Positions 8,817 to 20,192 of a stretch of DNA of 48,790 nucleotides are shown piece after piece. This DNA comes from Curvibacter gracilis ATCC BAA-807 (GTDB lineage: Bacteria; Pseudomonadota; Gammaproteobacteria; Burkholderiales; Burkholderiaceae_C): assembly GCF_000518645.1 (NCBI RefSeq), contig NZ_JADZ01000039.1:1-48790 (forward strand), in the 5' to 3' direction. Position 1 is the first letter of the stretch, and the number at the start of each line of letters is the position of its first letter. A model generated the notes under the pieces. That model did not search any database. It was not told the origin of the DNA and was given only the letters and a program-made list of their open reading frames with translations. Made by a program: the position numbers and the translations under genes.

Positions 8817-10604
8817 ATGAACTACAACAACCTCAAAATCGGCGCCCGCCTGGCCATCGCCTTTGCCACCATCTTGCTGATCACCTTGCTGGTGGCGGGC
8901 TTTGGCGTGCAACGCATCACGGCCTTGCAGCAAGCGGGCGAGCACGTCGCCACGGTCGAGATGGAGCAGCAGACCCTGGTGGACGACTGGGCCTCGGACA
9001 TCCGCATCAACTGGGCCCGCACCGAAGCCCAACTGCGTGCCGTGGACAGCACCTACATCGAGCGCCTCAAAAAGGAGATCGAAGCCACCTCCAGCGGCAC
9101 GGCCGGCAAGATCAAGCGGCTGGAAGAACTGCTGCAGGACGACGAGGGCAAGGCCCAGCTGGCTGACATCCGCCAGGTTCGGGAGGCCTACCGCAACAAG
9201 CGGGTCGAACTGGCCAAGCTGCAGTCCATGGGTGAAGACATCAACAGCATGATCGATTCGCAGCTGCACCCGATGGCCGACGGCTACCTGGCCAAACTGG
9301 ATGGTCTGCGCAAGCGCATGGCCAGCCAACTGACCCAAGGGCAGGAACGCAATGCCGCACTGGCCCAGACCAGCCGCATCCTGCTGATGGCCGCCGCCGC
9401 ACTGGCCGTGGTGCTGGGTGCCTTCATGGCCTGGACCGCCACCCGCTCCATCACCCGCCCCGTGCAGCAAGCGGTGGATGCGGCGACCGCCATTGCCCAC
9501 GGTGATCTGGCGCATCAGATTCCGACCGGGGCACAGGACGAAACCGGCCAGCTGCTGCGGGCCCTGACCGACATGCAAGGCCGACTGGCCGCCCTGGTGG
9601 CCGACGTGCGCCGCAATGCCGAAGGGGTGGCCACGGCCAGCGCAGAGATCGCGCAAGGCAACCATGACCTGTCGGCCCGCACCGAACACCAGGCTTCGGC
9701 CCTGGAACAGACTGCAGCCTCGATGGAAGAGTTGGGCTCCACCGTGCGCCAGAACGCCGACAACGCCCGGGCCGCCAACCAGTTGGCAGTGAACGCCTCC
9801 ACCGTGGCCACCCAGGGCGGTGAGGTGGTGGCCGAGGTGGTCGACACCATGAAAGGCATCAACGAAAGCTCACGCAAGATCTCCGACATCATCGGCGTGA
9901 TCGACGGCATTGCCTTCCAGACCAACATCCTGGCATTGAATGCAGCGGTGGAGGCCGCGCGTGCTGGCGAGCAAGGCCGCGGTTTTGCCGTGGTGGCCAG
10001 TGAGGTGCGCAGCCTGGCCCAGCGCAGCGCCGACGCCGCCAAGGAGATCAAGAGCCTGATCGGCGCCAGCGTGGAGCGGGTGGAGCAAGGAAGCCACCTG
10101 GTGGACCGGGCGGGCGCCACCATGACCGAGGTGGTCTCGGCCATCCGCCGCGTGACCGACATCGTGGGCGAGATCAGCGCCGCCAGCTCCGAACAAAGCT
10201 CGGGCGTGGCCCAGGTGGGTGAGGCGGTGACACAGATGGACCAGGCCACCCAGCAAAATGCGGCCCTGGTCGAACAATCGGCCGCCGCCGCCGCCAGCCT
10301 GCGCAACCAGGCCAGCCTGCTGGTGGACGCCGTGGCCGTGTTCAAGCTCAGCACCCACCAGGGACGGGCCATCGAGGTCAGCACGCCCCGGGCAACCCGC
10401 TCGGCGGTGCCCCCCAGCACCCCCTACCTGGGTCAGGAGCGCCGCAAACAGCCCGACTCGGATCGCCGCACCGGCGCCGCCGGCCCGTCAGCATCCACCG
10501 CGCGCAACAGCGACACCCCCACCGGCAGCAAGGCTGCGGCCAGCGAACCTGCAGCGGCCACCAAGACCGCCTCCGGTGGCGACGAGGACTGGACCAGCTT
10601 CTGA
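8817..10604 (+). CDS. Methyl-accepting chemotaxis protein (Tar/Tsr type)
   Basis: A 595-residue transmembrane chemoreceptor. There is an N-terminal helix (about 10-30), a helical periplasmic sensing region of the four-helix-bundle type (about 31-190), a second membrane helix (about 190-212), a HAMP domain starting at [11 protein letters not shown], and a long cytoplasmic coiled coil. The conserved hairpin tip around residue 365 reads [20 protein letters not shown] and binds CheA and CheW. The C-terminal 50-60 residues form a Pro/Ala/Ser-rich linker ending in DWTSF, which fits the xWxxF CheR/CheB tethering pentapeptide. It is therefore probably a high-abundance receptor able to recruit the methylation enzymes. 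The ligand is unknown. Confidence 0.96.
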   Translation: MNYNNLKIGARLAIAFATILLITLLVAGFGVQRITALQQAGEHVATVEMEQQTLVDDWASDIRINWARTEAQLRAVDSTYIERLKKEIEATSSGTAGKIKRLEELLQDDEGKAQLADIRQVREAYRNKRVELAKLQSMGEDINSMIDSQLHPMADGYLAKLDGLRKRMASQLTQGQERNAALAQTSRILLMAAAALAVVLGAFMAWTATRSITRPVQQAVDAATAIAHGDLAHQIPTGAQDETGQLLRALTDMQGRLAALVADVRRNAEGVATASAEIAQGNHDLSARTEHQASALEQTAASMEELGSTVRQNADNARAANQLAVNASTVATQGGEVVAEVVDTMKGINESSRKISDIIGVIDGIAFQTNILALNAAVEAARAGEQGRGFAVVASEVRSLAQRSADAAKEIKSLIGASVERVEQGSHLVDRAGATMTEVVSAIRRVTDIVGEISAASSEQSSGVAQVGEAVTQMDQATQQNAALVEQSAAAAASLRNQASLLVDAVAVFKLSTHQGRAIEVSTPRATRSAVPPSTPYLGQERRKQPDSDRRTGAAGPSASTARNSDTPTGSKAAASEPAAATKTASGGDEDWTSF

Positions 10605-10631
10605 GCCAGGGCGGCCTGCGCGAGCAAGGCC

Positions 10632-11333
10632 TCAGCCCAACAAGGCGCTCAACTGGTCCAGAGCATCCACAAACCCATCCGCGTCAACAGCCCGGATGGG
10701 CTCGCCGTGGTTGTAGCCGTAGGTCACCAGTACCACAGGGCATGCTGCAGCACGGGCCGCCTGGGCATCGTTGCTCGAGTCGCCCACCATCAGGGTGCGG
10801 CCCGGCTCGCTGCGCAGGGCGGCGCAGGTCTTCTGCAGCGGCAGCGGGTGCGGCTTCTTGCGCTCGAAGGAGTCGCCGCCAAACACCTCGCTGAAATAAC
10901 CGTCCAGCCCCTTGGCCTGCAACAAGGGGCGGGCAAAGGACAAGGGCTTGTTGGTCAGGCAGGCCAGGCGCCAGCCCCGCGCCCGCAACTCGTCCAGGCC
11001 CGCCAGCACACCCGGGTAGACGCTCGAATACGAGCCGTTGATGGCCAGGTAATGCCGTTGGTAGCTGCTCCAGGCGGCCGGGTACAGCGACTCGACCTGG
11101 CCAGCGCCGGCCGGCCCCTCACCAAGCACATGGGCCAGCACGGTGCGCAGCAGGTGCTCCGAGCCCTTGCCCACCATGTGCTCAATGCGCTGCGCCTCGA
11201 TGGCGGGCAGCTGCAACTCGGCCAGCATGCGGTTGAGGGCCTCGGCAAAGTCGCCCAGGGTGTTCACCAAGGTGCCATCCAGGTCGAGGATGGCGGCTTC
11301 AAACGGCGTGGATGAAAGAAGAGAAGAAGACAC
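10632..11333 (-). CDS. gph: Phosphoglycolate phosphatase (HAD family)
   Basis: Dephosphorylates 2-phosphoglycolate formed in DNA repair or by RuBisCO oxygenation. HAD motif I is DLDGTLVNT with nucleophile Asp, motif II CLTNKP, motif III with the Lys in FERKKPHPLPL, and motif IV GDSSNDAQAA. The helical cap lies between motifs I and II. The start is uncertain: GTG 11333 gives 233 residues, close to the family length, whereas an in-frame ATG at 11411 adds 26 residues unlike the family. A -10-like CACAAT (11377-11372) sits about 40 nt upstream of the GTG. It is divergent from the cpdB-like gene. Gph near trpE and rpe is a common betaproteobacterial neighbourhood. Confidence 0.92.
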   Translation of the reverse strand: MSSSLLSSTPFEAAILDLDGTLVNTLGDFAEALNRMLAELQLPAIEAQRIEHMVGKGSEHLLRTVLAHVLGEGPAGAGQVESLYPAAWSSYQRHYLAINGSYSSVYPGVLAGLDELRARGWRLACLTNKPLSFARPLLQAKGLDGYFSEVFGGDSFERKKPHPLPLQKTCAALRSEPGRTLMVGDSSNDAQAARAAACPVVLVTYGYNHGEPIRAVDADGFVDALDQLSALLG

Positions 11334-11511
11334 GGCATCGAGGCGCCCACTCAGGCGCAAGCAAAGCAGCCATTGTGCGACAGGCCCGACACGGCCGGCC
11401 GAAACGGTCATCTGATTCGGCCCGTGTCATCGGCCCGTCAAAGCCATGTCACGCAGACCCACCACAGTCCAGTTCTTTACGCACTGGATACAAAACCCGG
11501 AGGGATGCGAG

Positions 11512-13547
<2,036 letters not shown>

Positions 13548-13551
<4 letters not shown>

Positions 13552-14369
13552 ACGCCGCATTGACGCTGTCTGCGGCCTCATCAGCGCCCTCCCCAGCGCC
13601 CTCATCGGCCCAGTCAACCCCGCTGCGGGTCTGGGCCGTGGCCGGACTGCCCCTGCTACTGGCGGCCTGGGGGGTCTGGGGCCTGCTCGGCCAGGTCGAC
13701 ACGGCCCCGTCAGAGGCCGAGTTGATCCATTGGGGTGCCCAGGCACAGGCCCGCGACGAACACGCCACCACCGTGCTGCGCAATCTGGCGCGCAATGGGC
13801 TGACACCGGCCATGCCGCTGCTGGGGCGGGTGCTGGTGCAACGCGGGGATGCCCGCTCGGTCGCCGAAGGCCGCGACTGGCTGCAGCGCGCCGCCCAGAC
13901 TGGCGACACCACGGCCGCCTTGCAACTGGGCAAGCTGTGGTTCAAGGGGGCGCCCGGCCTGCCGGCCGATGCCGACCGGGCCCTGCCCTGGCTGAAGCAG
14001 GCGGCCGATCAGGGCCAGGAGGCGGCGGCCCACTACATCGCGCTGATCCTGAAGAACGGCAGCCCCCAGACCCCGGCTCACCCCGAGGCGGCAGCCCGCT
14101 GGATGCGGCGGGCCGCCGAGGCAGGCTGGGCCGACTCCCAGTTCCTGCTGGGACAGATGCTGCTCCATGGCCAGGGCGTGAAAGCCGATCCTATGGAAGC
14201 CCGGGCCTGGTTCGAGCGCGCCGCTGAGCAGGACCACCCGGAAGCCAACCTGCAACTGCTGCTGGCCCAGACCCATGCGGAACTGGGCCTGCACCGCCAG
14301 GCCGACTCAGAGGCAGAGCGTTGGCGCGAAGCCCAGCATGCGCTGAAGCACCGACCCGAAGCACCGTGA
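13548..14369 (+). CDS. Sel1-repeat protein with an N-terminal membrane anchor
   Basis: A 273-residue protein with a Pro/Ser/Ala-rich N-terminus and one membrane helix (about residues 28-47, VWAVAGLPLLLAAWGVWGLL). At least four Sel1-like helical repeats follow; typical pieces are DWLQRAAQTGDTTAALQLGKL, PWLKQAADQGQEAAAHYIAL, RWMRRAAEAGWADSQFLLGQM and AWFERAAEQDHPEANLQLLL. Such repeats mediate protein-protein contacts. Its ATG overlaps the cpdB stop by 4 nt, so the two are translationally coupled. It may act with CpdB at the envelope, but no partner is known. Confidence 0.85.
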
Positions 14370-14421
14370 GCGGCGCCGCGCGCCAGGATGACAAAGGCCG
14401 CGCCCGGACGGCCCCGATCGC

Positions 14422-15117
14422 TCAGCCGGCCAGCTGAACGCGCATCGCGTCGATGACGGCGCGGTAGTCAGGCTTGCCGAAGATGGCACTGCCCGCCACA
14501 AAGGTATCGGCCCCGGCGGCGGCGACACGGGCGATGTTGTCGACCTTGATGCCGCCATCCACTTCCAGGCGGATGTCCTTGCCGCTGGCGTCGATGCGGC
14601 GGCGCACGGCCTCGATCTTGCGCAGTGCCGAGTCAATGAAGCTCTGGCCGCCAAAGCCGGGGTTGACGCTCATGATGAGGATCAGGTCCAGGTCTTCAAT
14701 CACCCAGTCCAGCACATCCAGCGTTTGCGCCGGGTTGAACACCAGGCCGGCCTTCACGCCTTGCGCCTTGATGGCCTGGATGCTGCGGTGCACATGGCCC
14801 GAAGCGTCGGGGTGGAAGCTGATGTAGTCGGCACCGGCCTCGGCAAAGGCAGCGGCCAGGGCATCCACCGGTTGCACCATCAGGTGCACATCGATGGGCA
14901 CGGCCTCGCCATCGGGCGTGCGGGCATGGGGCTTGAGGGCCTGGCAGATCATGGGGCCGAAGGTCAGGTTGGGCACGTAATGGTTGTCCATCACGTCAAA
15001 GTGGATCCAGTCGGCGCCGTCGGCGATCACCTGACGGACCTCATCCCCCAGCCGTGCGAAGTCGGCCGAAAGGATCGAGGGGGCAATGCGGTAGGGGGTG
15101 GGAGCGGAGGTCTTCAT
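14422..15117 (-). CDS. rpe: Ribulose-phosphate 3-epimerase
   Basis: Interconverts ribulose 5-phosphate and xylulose 5-phosphate in the pentose phosphate and Calvin cycles. The 231-residue TIM barrel shows [13 protein letters not shown], the metal and catalytic motif [42 protein letters not shown], and the phosphate-binding EVDGGI and AGSAIFG segments. The start at 15117 ([14 protein letters not shown]) puts the barrel at the N-terminus. It has no Shine-Dalgarno, but a GACAAT hexamer ends exactly 7 nt before it, so the mRNA is probably leaderless. It is convergent with the Sel1 gene and divergent from apaG. Confidence 0.97.
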   Translation of the reverse strand: MKTSAPTPYRIAPSILSADFARLGDEVRQVIADGADWIHFDVMDNHYVPNLTFGPMICQALKPHARTPDGEAVPIDVHLMVQPVDALAAAFAEAGADYISFHPDASGHVHRSIQAIKAQGVKAGLVFNPAQTLDVLDWVIEDLDLILIMSVNPGFGGQSFIDSALRKIEAVRRRIDASGKDIRLEVDGGIKVDNIARVAAAGADTFVAGSAIFGKPDYRAVIDAMRVQLAG

Positions 15118-15124
15118 GGTGCCA

Positions 15125-15130
15125 ATTGTC
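15125..15130 (-). promoter_or_regulatory. -10 box for a leaderless rpe transcript
   Basis: GACAAT on the minus strand, with exactly 7 nt between it and the rpe ATG. Transcription would start at or next to the A of the start codon. The same spacing recurs at argS, two LysR genes and the GT2 gene. Confidence 0.5.
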
Positions 15131-15263
15131 GCAGCAGCGCCGTCCCTGGAGCCAACGGGGCCAATACCCGTCAGAAATGCCAAACCCTGCACAAGCGCGT
15201 CACGAATGACAGAATGCGGGAACTTCAAAGCCCCTCGGCCTTCTTACTGTTTGTCCATCCACC

Positions 15264-15659
15264 ATGCCCAGTTATCGAATTCACGTTCACGTAGAGCCTC
15301 AACACCTGCCGGACCAGTCCAATGCGGAGCAGTCCGTGCATGCCTTTGCCTACACCGTGACGGTCACCAACACCGGCGACGTGCCGGCCCAATTGATCTC
15401 GCGCCACTGGCAGATCCACGATGCCACCGGCCACCGCGAAGAGGTCAAAGGCCTGGGGGTGGTGGGCAAGCAACCGCTGCTCAAACCGGGCGAGGCCTTT
15501 CAATACACCAGTGGCTGCCGCCTGCGCACCCCCAGCGGGACCATGAATGGCAGCTATTTTTTCGTGGCGGAGGACGGCGAGCGCTTTGACGTGCCGATCC
15601 CGCTGTTTCTGCTGGAGGCCACCTCCAGCGCCCATGCGCCGACCCGCGTGCTGCACTGA
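15264..15659 (+). CDS. apaG: ApaG domain protein
   Basis: A 131-residue protein of the ApaG family (single beta-sandwich, fibronectin-like fold). Recognisable segments are the FAYTVTVTNTGDVPAQLISRHWQI strand pair, the GLGVVGKQPLLKPGEAFQYTSG loop with its glycine-rich turn, and PSGTMNGSYFFV. ApaG was first linked to Co2+ resistance and diadenosine tetraphosphate levels; its molecular role is still uncertain. It is divergent from rpe with about 146 nt between starts, and is followed by the membrane protein gene at 15698. Confidence 0.93.
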   Translation: MPSYRIHVHVEPQHLPDQSNAEQSVHAFAYTVTVTNTGDVPAQLISRHWQIHDATGHREEVKGLGVVGKQPLLKPGEAFQYTSGCRLRTPSGTMNGSYFFVAEDGERFDVPIPLFLLEATSSAHAPTRVLH

Positions 15660-15697
15660 GCTGACTCGGTGCCACCGGCCGGCTTCACCACGTACAC

Positions 15698-17686
15698 ATG
15701 AATCCAACCACGCCTGACCTGCCCCAGATCCTCGACGCCCTCAACCCACATGCCTCACTGGTGCAGCGGCACCTGTGGCTGATGAGCCTGCTGCAGTGGA
15801 TACGGGGTCGGGCAGACGATGCGCCGGCCGCCGTGGCCCGCCTGCGGCTGATGCTCGACGCCATCCAGCTACGCCCCACCTGGCAGGCCGACTGGCAGCT
15901 GTGGTGGGCCAACTTCCTGGGCGCGGTGGATGCCACCTCACTGCTGGCCGATCACGGCTTTGCCCCGAGGCCGGCCTTCATGAGCGAGCTGGGCAACCGG
16001 CTGCGCAAGAAGCTGCTGCCGCAGACCCCCGAGACCACCGACCTGGGCGAGCTGTTCGAGTTGCTCGCCCCCACCCCCTTCGATGCCGAGTGGCTGCGCG
16101 CCATCGACCCCGACACCCTGCTGCGCGTGCAGCGCCTGCTGTTCACAGCCCCCGCCCCCAGCGAAGACAGCCTCGCCCCACCCTTGGGCAGCGGCCAGTC
16201 CTTGCTGCTCGATGCCCTGACCTACAGCGTGGGCCAGGTCAGCGCCACGGGCTTTGCCTCCGAGATCCGCCAGCGCATGTCGGATCAGGCGCAGAACGAG
16301 CGCCCCTTTCACGAACTGCCGGCGCATTTCGAGCGCCTGCGCCAGGCCGTGCTGCAGCAAGGGCCGCGCAGCGAGGCCGCACTGCAGGCGGCGGATGTGC
16401 TGCGCCAGCAACTGGAGGCCTGCCGGCGTGCCGCCCAGACGGTCTACACCCACCTCGAAGAGCACGGGATCTCGGTGGGCATCGTGTTCCGCCTGCGCCA
16501 GCTGCGCGAGCGTGTGGTGCGCATCCGCGATCTGCTGAGCTGCCTGCAGAGCGAAACCCCCTCGGCCGATCTGGCCCAACTGCTGGCCCGGCTGGTGCTG
16601 GTGAGCGAAGAAGGGCGCAGCATCCGCGCCCTGATCGCCGCCAGCTCGCACCTCACGGCGGCCAAGGTGGCCGAACGCAGCGCCGAAAGTGGCGAGCACT
16701 ACATCACCCGCAATGCCACCGAATACCGCGAGATGCTGCGCGCGTCAGCCGGTGGCGGCTCGGTCATCGCTTTGACCACCTGGGCCAAATTTGCCATCTA
16801 CGGCCTGGGCCTGTCGGCCTTCTGGAGCGGATTTGCCGCGGGCCTGAACTACGCCGCCTCGTTCGTGCTGGTGATGCTGCTGCATTGGACGGTGGCCACC
16901 AAGCAGCCAGCCGTCACCGCCCCCGCCATGGCCGCCAAGCTCAAGGACATGAGTGCGCCCGACGCCATCGAGCGCTTCGTCGACGAAGTGGCCCACCTGC
17001 TGCGCTCGCAGTTCGCCGCCATTGTGGGCAACCTGGGCCTGGTGATTCCGGGGGTGCTGTTGATCTGCGCCGGCCTGCACGCCGCCGGCCTGGGCCCCAT
17101 GGTCGATGCCGAGCATGCGCACCACACCTTGCACGACCTGAGCCTGCTCGGGCCGACCGCCTTGTTCGCCGCCTTCACCGGGGTGCTGCTGTTTGCCTCC
17201 AGCATCATCGCCGGCTGGGTGGAGAACTGGTTCGTGCTGCACCGGCTGGACTCCGCCCTGACCTACAACCCCCGCTTCACCCGCTGGCTGGGACCGTTGC
17301 GTGCGCGCCGCTGGGGCCTGTGGTTGCGCCGCAACATCTCAGGCCTGGCGGCCAACATCTCGCTGGGCATGATGCTGGGGCTGATCCCGGCCTTCGCGGC
17401 CTTTTTCGGGCTGGGCCTGGAGGTGCGTCACGTGACCCTGTCCACCGGCCAGGTGAGTGCCGCCGCAGCCACCCTGGGGCTGGACGTGCTGCGCCACGCC
17501 GAGTTCTGGTGGGCCATCGCCGGTCTGTTCGCCATCGGCCCGCTGAACCTGGCCGTCAGCTTCTACCTGGCCTTCCGGCTGGCGCTGCGTGCGCACAACG
17601 TGGGCCGGGTGGAACGCCAGCGCATCAACCAGGCCATCCGGGCCCGTTTGCGCAGTGCCCCGGGCAGCTTCTTCTGGCCCATGTAA
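15698..17686 (+). CDS. Large membrane protein of the family annotated 'site-specific recombinase' (Gcr-like)
   Basis: A 662-residue protein. The N-terminal half is soluble and helical, with segments such as LSCLQSETPSADLAQLLARL. The C-terminal half (about 350-640) has roughly six to seven hydrophobic helices, including WAKFAIYGLGLSAFWSGFAA, IVGNLGLVIPGVLLICAGL, TALFAAFTGVLLFASSIIAG and ISLGMMLGLIPAFAAFFGLGL. It is recognisable as the proteobacterial family databases call 'site-specific recombinase' (named from a gonococcal gene). No serine- or tyrosine-recombinase motif is visible, and the membrane topology argues against DNA recombination. The real function is unknown. It follows apaG by 38 nt. 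Confidence 0.85.
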   Translation: MNPTTPDLPQILDALNPHASLVQRHLWLMSLLQWIRGRADDAPAAVARLRLMLDAIQLRPTWQADWQLWWANFLGAVDATSLLADHGFAPRPAFMSELGNRLRKKLLPQTPETTDLGELFELLAPTPFDAEWLRAIDPDTLLRVQRLLFTAPAPSEDSLAPPLGSGQSLLLDALTYSVGQVSATGFASEIRQRMSDQAQNERPFHELPAHFERLRQAVLQQGPRSEAALQAADVLRQQLEACRRAAQTVYTHLEEHGISVGIVFRLRQLRERVVRIRDLLSCLQSETPSADLAQLLARLVLVSEEGRSIRALIAASSHLTAAKVAERSAESGEHYITRNATEYREMLRASAGGGSVIALTTWAKFAIYGLGLSAFWSGFAAGLNYAASFVLVMLLHWTVATKQPAVTAPAMAAKLKDMSAPDAIERFVDEVAHLLRSQFAAIVGNLGLVIPGVLLICAGLHAAGLGPMVDAEHAHHTLHDLSLLGPTALFAAFTGVLLFASSIIAGWVENWFVLHRLDSALTYNPRFTRWLGPLRARRWGLWLRRNISGLAANISLGMMLGLIPAFAAFFGLGLEVRHVTLSTGQVSAAAATLGLDVLRHAEFWWAIAGLFAIGPLNLAVSFYLAFRLALRAHNVGRVERQRINQAIRARLRSAPGSFFWPM

Positions 17687-17744
17687 CCAAATGTCAAAGG
17701 CACAATAGAGCAGGCACAGATCCTGTCACGCTGTGCCCAGTCTC

Positions 17745-18809
17745 ATGTCTGCTCAACCCCAAACGCCTACCCGCTCCACCACCCCGCGACTTCGTGCTGA
17801 CCAGGTCGAGACGCTGGTCACCCACGCCCTGAATGCACCGATGTCGGTGGTGGACAGCGCGCTGCGTGTCGTCTACGTCAACGCCAGTTTTGCGCGCTGG
17901 TTCCAGCGCACACCGGCCGAGGTCACCGGCCTCACGCTGGTCGATCTTTAGGGGGCGGAGGCCTTGGACCAGATCCAGGGCCACATCGACCGGGCCCTGA
18001 GCGGCGAAACCGCGCATTACCAGCGGCAGATTCGCACCCAGGCCGGCGAGGCTGAATGGCACAACGTCAGCCTGAGCCCCTGGCTGGACGATGAGGGCCA
18101 GGTGCTCGGTTTTGTCAGCATCGCCCTGCGTGTGCACGAGCTCAAGATCACCGCCGATGCCCTGCGCGCGGCCAATCAACGCCTGGCCTCGCACATGGAA
18201 AACAGCCCCCTGGCGGTGCTGGAGATGGACGCCAACCTGCGCCTGCTGCATTGCTCCAGCCGCGCCAGCCAGTGGTTTGCCTGGGCCCTGGACGAGGTGC
18301 GCGGACGCCGCCTGCCCGAGTTGCTGCCCGCCCGCTGGGACAACACCCCCTTGGGCGAGGCACTGGGCCGGCTGCAGAGTGGCCAGGAACTGCAGAACCG
18401 CTCCGAATTGACCGTGCAGCGTGTCGATGGAACCACGCTGCACACGGTGTGGTTCAACTCGGCCCTGCTCGACCCGAGCGGCCGCGTGGAATCGGTGATG
18501 TCGCAGGTGGAAAACGTGACCGAGCGGGTGATGGCGGCCGAGCAGCTGTGGCCCGAAGCCCCCCAGGCCTCGATCGCCAGCCTGCTCGATCGCAGCGACC
18601 AGATGTCCAAGATCTGCTCGACGCTCAAGCTCACCCCCGCCGAAGCCCGGGTGGCCGTGCTGCTCACCGAAGGGCACCCCCTCAAGCGCATTGCTCAGAT
18701 GACGCATCTGTCCATCCACACGGTGCGCAGCCAGGTCAAGAGCGCACTGAACAAGCAGGCCCTGCACCGCCAGGTTGATCTGGTGCGGCGGGTGATGTCG
18801 ATCCGATGA
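17745..18809 (+). pseudogene. PAS-PAS-LuxR regulator interrupted by an in-frame amber codon
   Basis: One continuous frame encodes a PAS_4-type domain (about residues 15-130), a second PAS domain (about 150-265) and a C-terminal LuxR-type helix-turn-helix (LTPAEARVAVLLTEG, then HLSIHTVRSQVKSAL). A TAG at 17949-17951 splits the first PAS domain just after ...GLTLVDL. The next codons (Gly-Ala-Glu-Ala) continue the domain in the same frame, so no frameshift is involved. One base change (for example TTG Leu to TAG) explains it. The downstream part could start only at a TTG at 17964 without a Shine-Dalgarno. Options are a recent nonsense mutation, a sequencing error, amber suppression or a truncated but functional regulator. 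Confidence 0.8.
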
Positions 18810-18817
18810 ATTGAAAA

Positions 18818-18836
18818 CGGGCGCGCAGTGCGCCCG
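18818..18836 (+). terminator. GC hairpin 8 nt after the PAS/LuxR gene
   Basis: CGGGCGC (18818-18824) pairs with GCGCCCG (18830-18836) around a 5-nt loop. No U tract follows, so termination would be inefficient or Rho-assisted. Confidence 0.4.
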
Positions 18837-18916
18837 CCAGAGCCAGGACACGGGCCGCCGGGTGTTGACTTGCGCCAGCCCCCGGGGCCGAGCCTGTGGT
18901 TTCCGTGGTCAAGAAC

Positions 18917-18974
18917 GACGCGCCTCTCGCGACTCCCATCCCTTGCTCATCTCACTCCCCGCGAGAGGCGCGTC
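18917..18974. repeat. 15-bp perfect inverted repeat with 28-nt spacer
   Basis: 18917-18931 (GACGCGCCTCTCGCG) and 18960-18974 are exact reverse complements separated by a pyrimidine-rich 28-nt loop. It is too long to be chance and too widely spaced for a normal terminator. It could be a structured RNA, a regulator site or a remnant of a small mobile element. Confidence 0.75.
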
Positions 18975-19182
18975 TTCCTGACCCTGAAACTCTTCTTTCC
19001 TCCCTGACAGCAACCTTGTGGTGTGACAGCTGACAGACGGCCGAACGATTGTTCAACCATGGACGGAATGCTAAAAAAAATCCACTCGGTTGACCATCCC
19101 GCAAATAGGGTATGAAGAAAAGGCGACCAGCGCTCGGGGCGTCTGGCCAGCCCTTATGCTTGCGGCTTCTTGAGGAATCCGC

Positions 19183-20172
19183 ATGGGTGAATTTGATCTG
19201 ATTGCCCGTTTTTTCACCCGCACGCCCCGCGCGGGTGGCCCGGTTCGACTGGGCGTGGGTGATGACTGTGCGCTGCTGCAGGCCTCGCCGGGCACGCAGC
19301 TGGCCATCTCCAGCGACATGCTGGTCGAGGGGCGGCACTTCCTGTCCACGGTCGACCCCGCGCGCCTGGGCCACAAGGCCCTGGCCGTCAACCTGAGCGA
19401 CCTGGCCGCCTGTGGCGCCACCCCGGTCGCCTTCACCCTGGCCCTGGCCCTGCCGCGTGCTGACGCCCGCTGGCTGGAACCCTTTGCCCAGGGCCTGCTG
19501 GCCCTGGCCGATGCGCACGGCTGCGAGCTGATCGGTGGCGACACCACCCAGGGCCCGCTGAACCTCTGCATCACCGTGATGGGCGAGGTGCCCGTGGTCG
19601 ACGGGCGCAGCCAGGCCCTGCTGCGCAGCGGTGCCCGCCCCGGCGACGACCTGTATGTGAGCGGCACGCTGGGCGATGCCCGGCTGGCACTGGAAGTGTT
19701 CCGCGGCACGCAAAACCTGCCCGGCCCGGCTTTTGAGGCCGCGCGGGCCCGCATGGAGTGCCCCACCCCCCGGGTCGCCCTGGGCCAGGCCCTGCGCGGC
19801 ATCGCCTCGGCCGCTGCCGACATCAGTGACGGGCTGGTCGGCGACCTGGGCCACATCCTGCGCCGCTCCGGCGTCGGCGCCAGCATCGACGCCGAGCGAG
19901 CCCTGAGCCTGCTGGCGGCCCGTTCAGGCCCCGAGAACCTCGGTCTGGACGATGACACCGCGCTGGGCCTGGTGCTGGCGGGCGGCGATGACTACGAACT
20001 GGTGTTCACCGCCCCTGCCGCGGCCCGCGAAGCGGTGCAGGCCGCCAGCCGCAACAGCCTGACCCCGGTGACCCGCATCGGACGCATCGAAAAACAGCCC
20101 GGCCTGCGCCTGCTCGACGCCCGTGGTCAGTTGATGGACCGCCGCGACGAAAGCTTCGACCACTTCAAGTGA
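19183..20172 (+). CDS. thiL: Thiamine-monophosphate kinase
   Basis: ATP-dependent phosphorylation of thiamine monophosphate to thiamine diphosphate, the last step of cofactor synthesis. The 329-residue protein has the AIR-synthase-like fold. MGEFDLIARF at the N-terminus, VGDDCALL, SSDMLVEGRHF, the metal-binding VNLSDLAACGATP, LIGGDTTQGPLN, DISDGLVGDLGHIL and AGGDDYELVFT are all present. ATG 19183 has a GAGGAA Shine-Dalgarno. In many relatives pgpA and cinA/pncC follow directly; here two other genes lie between. Confidence 0.96.
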   Translation: MGEFDLIARFFTRTPRAGGPVRLGVGDDCALLQASPGTQLAISSDMLVEGRHFLSTVDPARLGHKALAVNLSDLAACGATPVAFTLALALPRADARWLEPFAQGLLALADAHGCELIGGDTTQGPLNLCITVMGEVPVVDGRSQALLRSGARPGDDLYVSGTLGDARLALEVFRGTQNLPGPAFEAARARMECPTPRVALGQALRGIASAAADISDGLVGDLGHILRRSGVGASIDAERALSLLAARSGPENLGLDDDTALGLVLAGGDDYELVFTAPAAAREAVQAASRNSLTPVTRIGRIEKQPGLRLLDARGQLMDRRDESFDHFK

Positions 20173-20192
20173 AGCGGCCAGCGCACGGGGCC

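Larger units (their letters stand above)
18810..19182. other. Gene-free stretch between the PAS/LuxR gene and thiL
   Basis: 373 nt without a convincing gene. It contains a terminator-like 7-bp hairpin at 18818-18836 just after the PAS/LuxR stop, and the long inverted repeat 18917-18974. It also has an A-rich run and a TTGACC...TATGAA pair (15-nt spacer) about 85 nt before thiL, which could be a weak thiL promoter. No thiamine-pyrophosphate riboswitch consensus was found upstream of thiL. Confidence 0.5.

Noticed and set aside
15698-17686. Mobile-element recombinase
   Set aside because: Despite the family name there are no terminal repeats, attachment sites or recombinase motifs, and the protein is membrane-integrated.
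15775-17832. Open frame of 685 codons in another frame over the membrane protein gene
   Set aside because: Arg/Pro/Ala-rich composition typical of a shifted frame in GC-rich DNA; the 15698 frame gives coherent membrane helices.
18979-19182. Thiamine-pyrophosphate riboswitch upstream of thiL
   Set aside because: The CTGAGA and ACCTGATCTGGATAAT-like conserved parts are absent.
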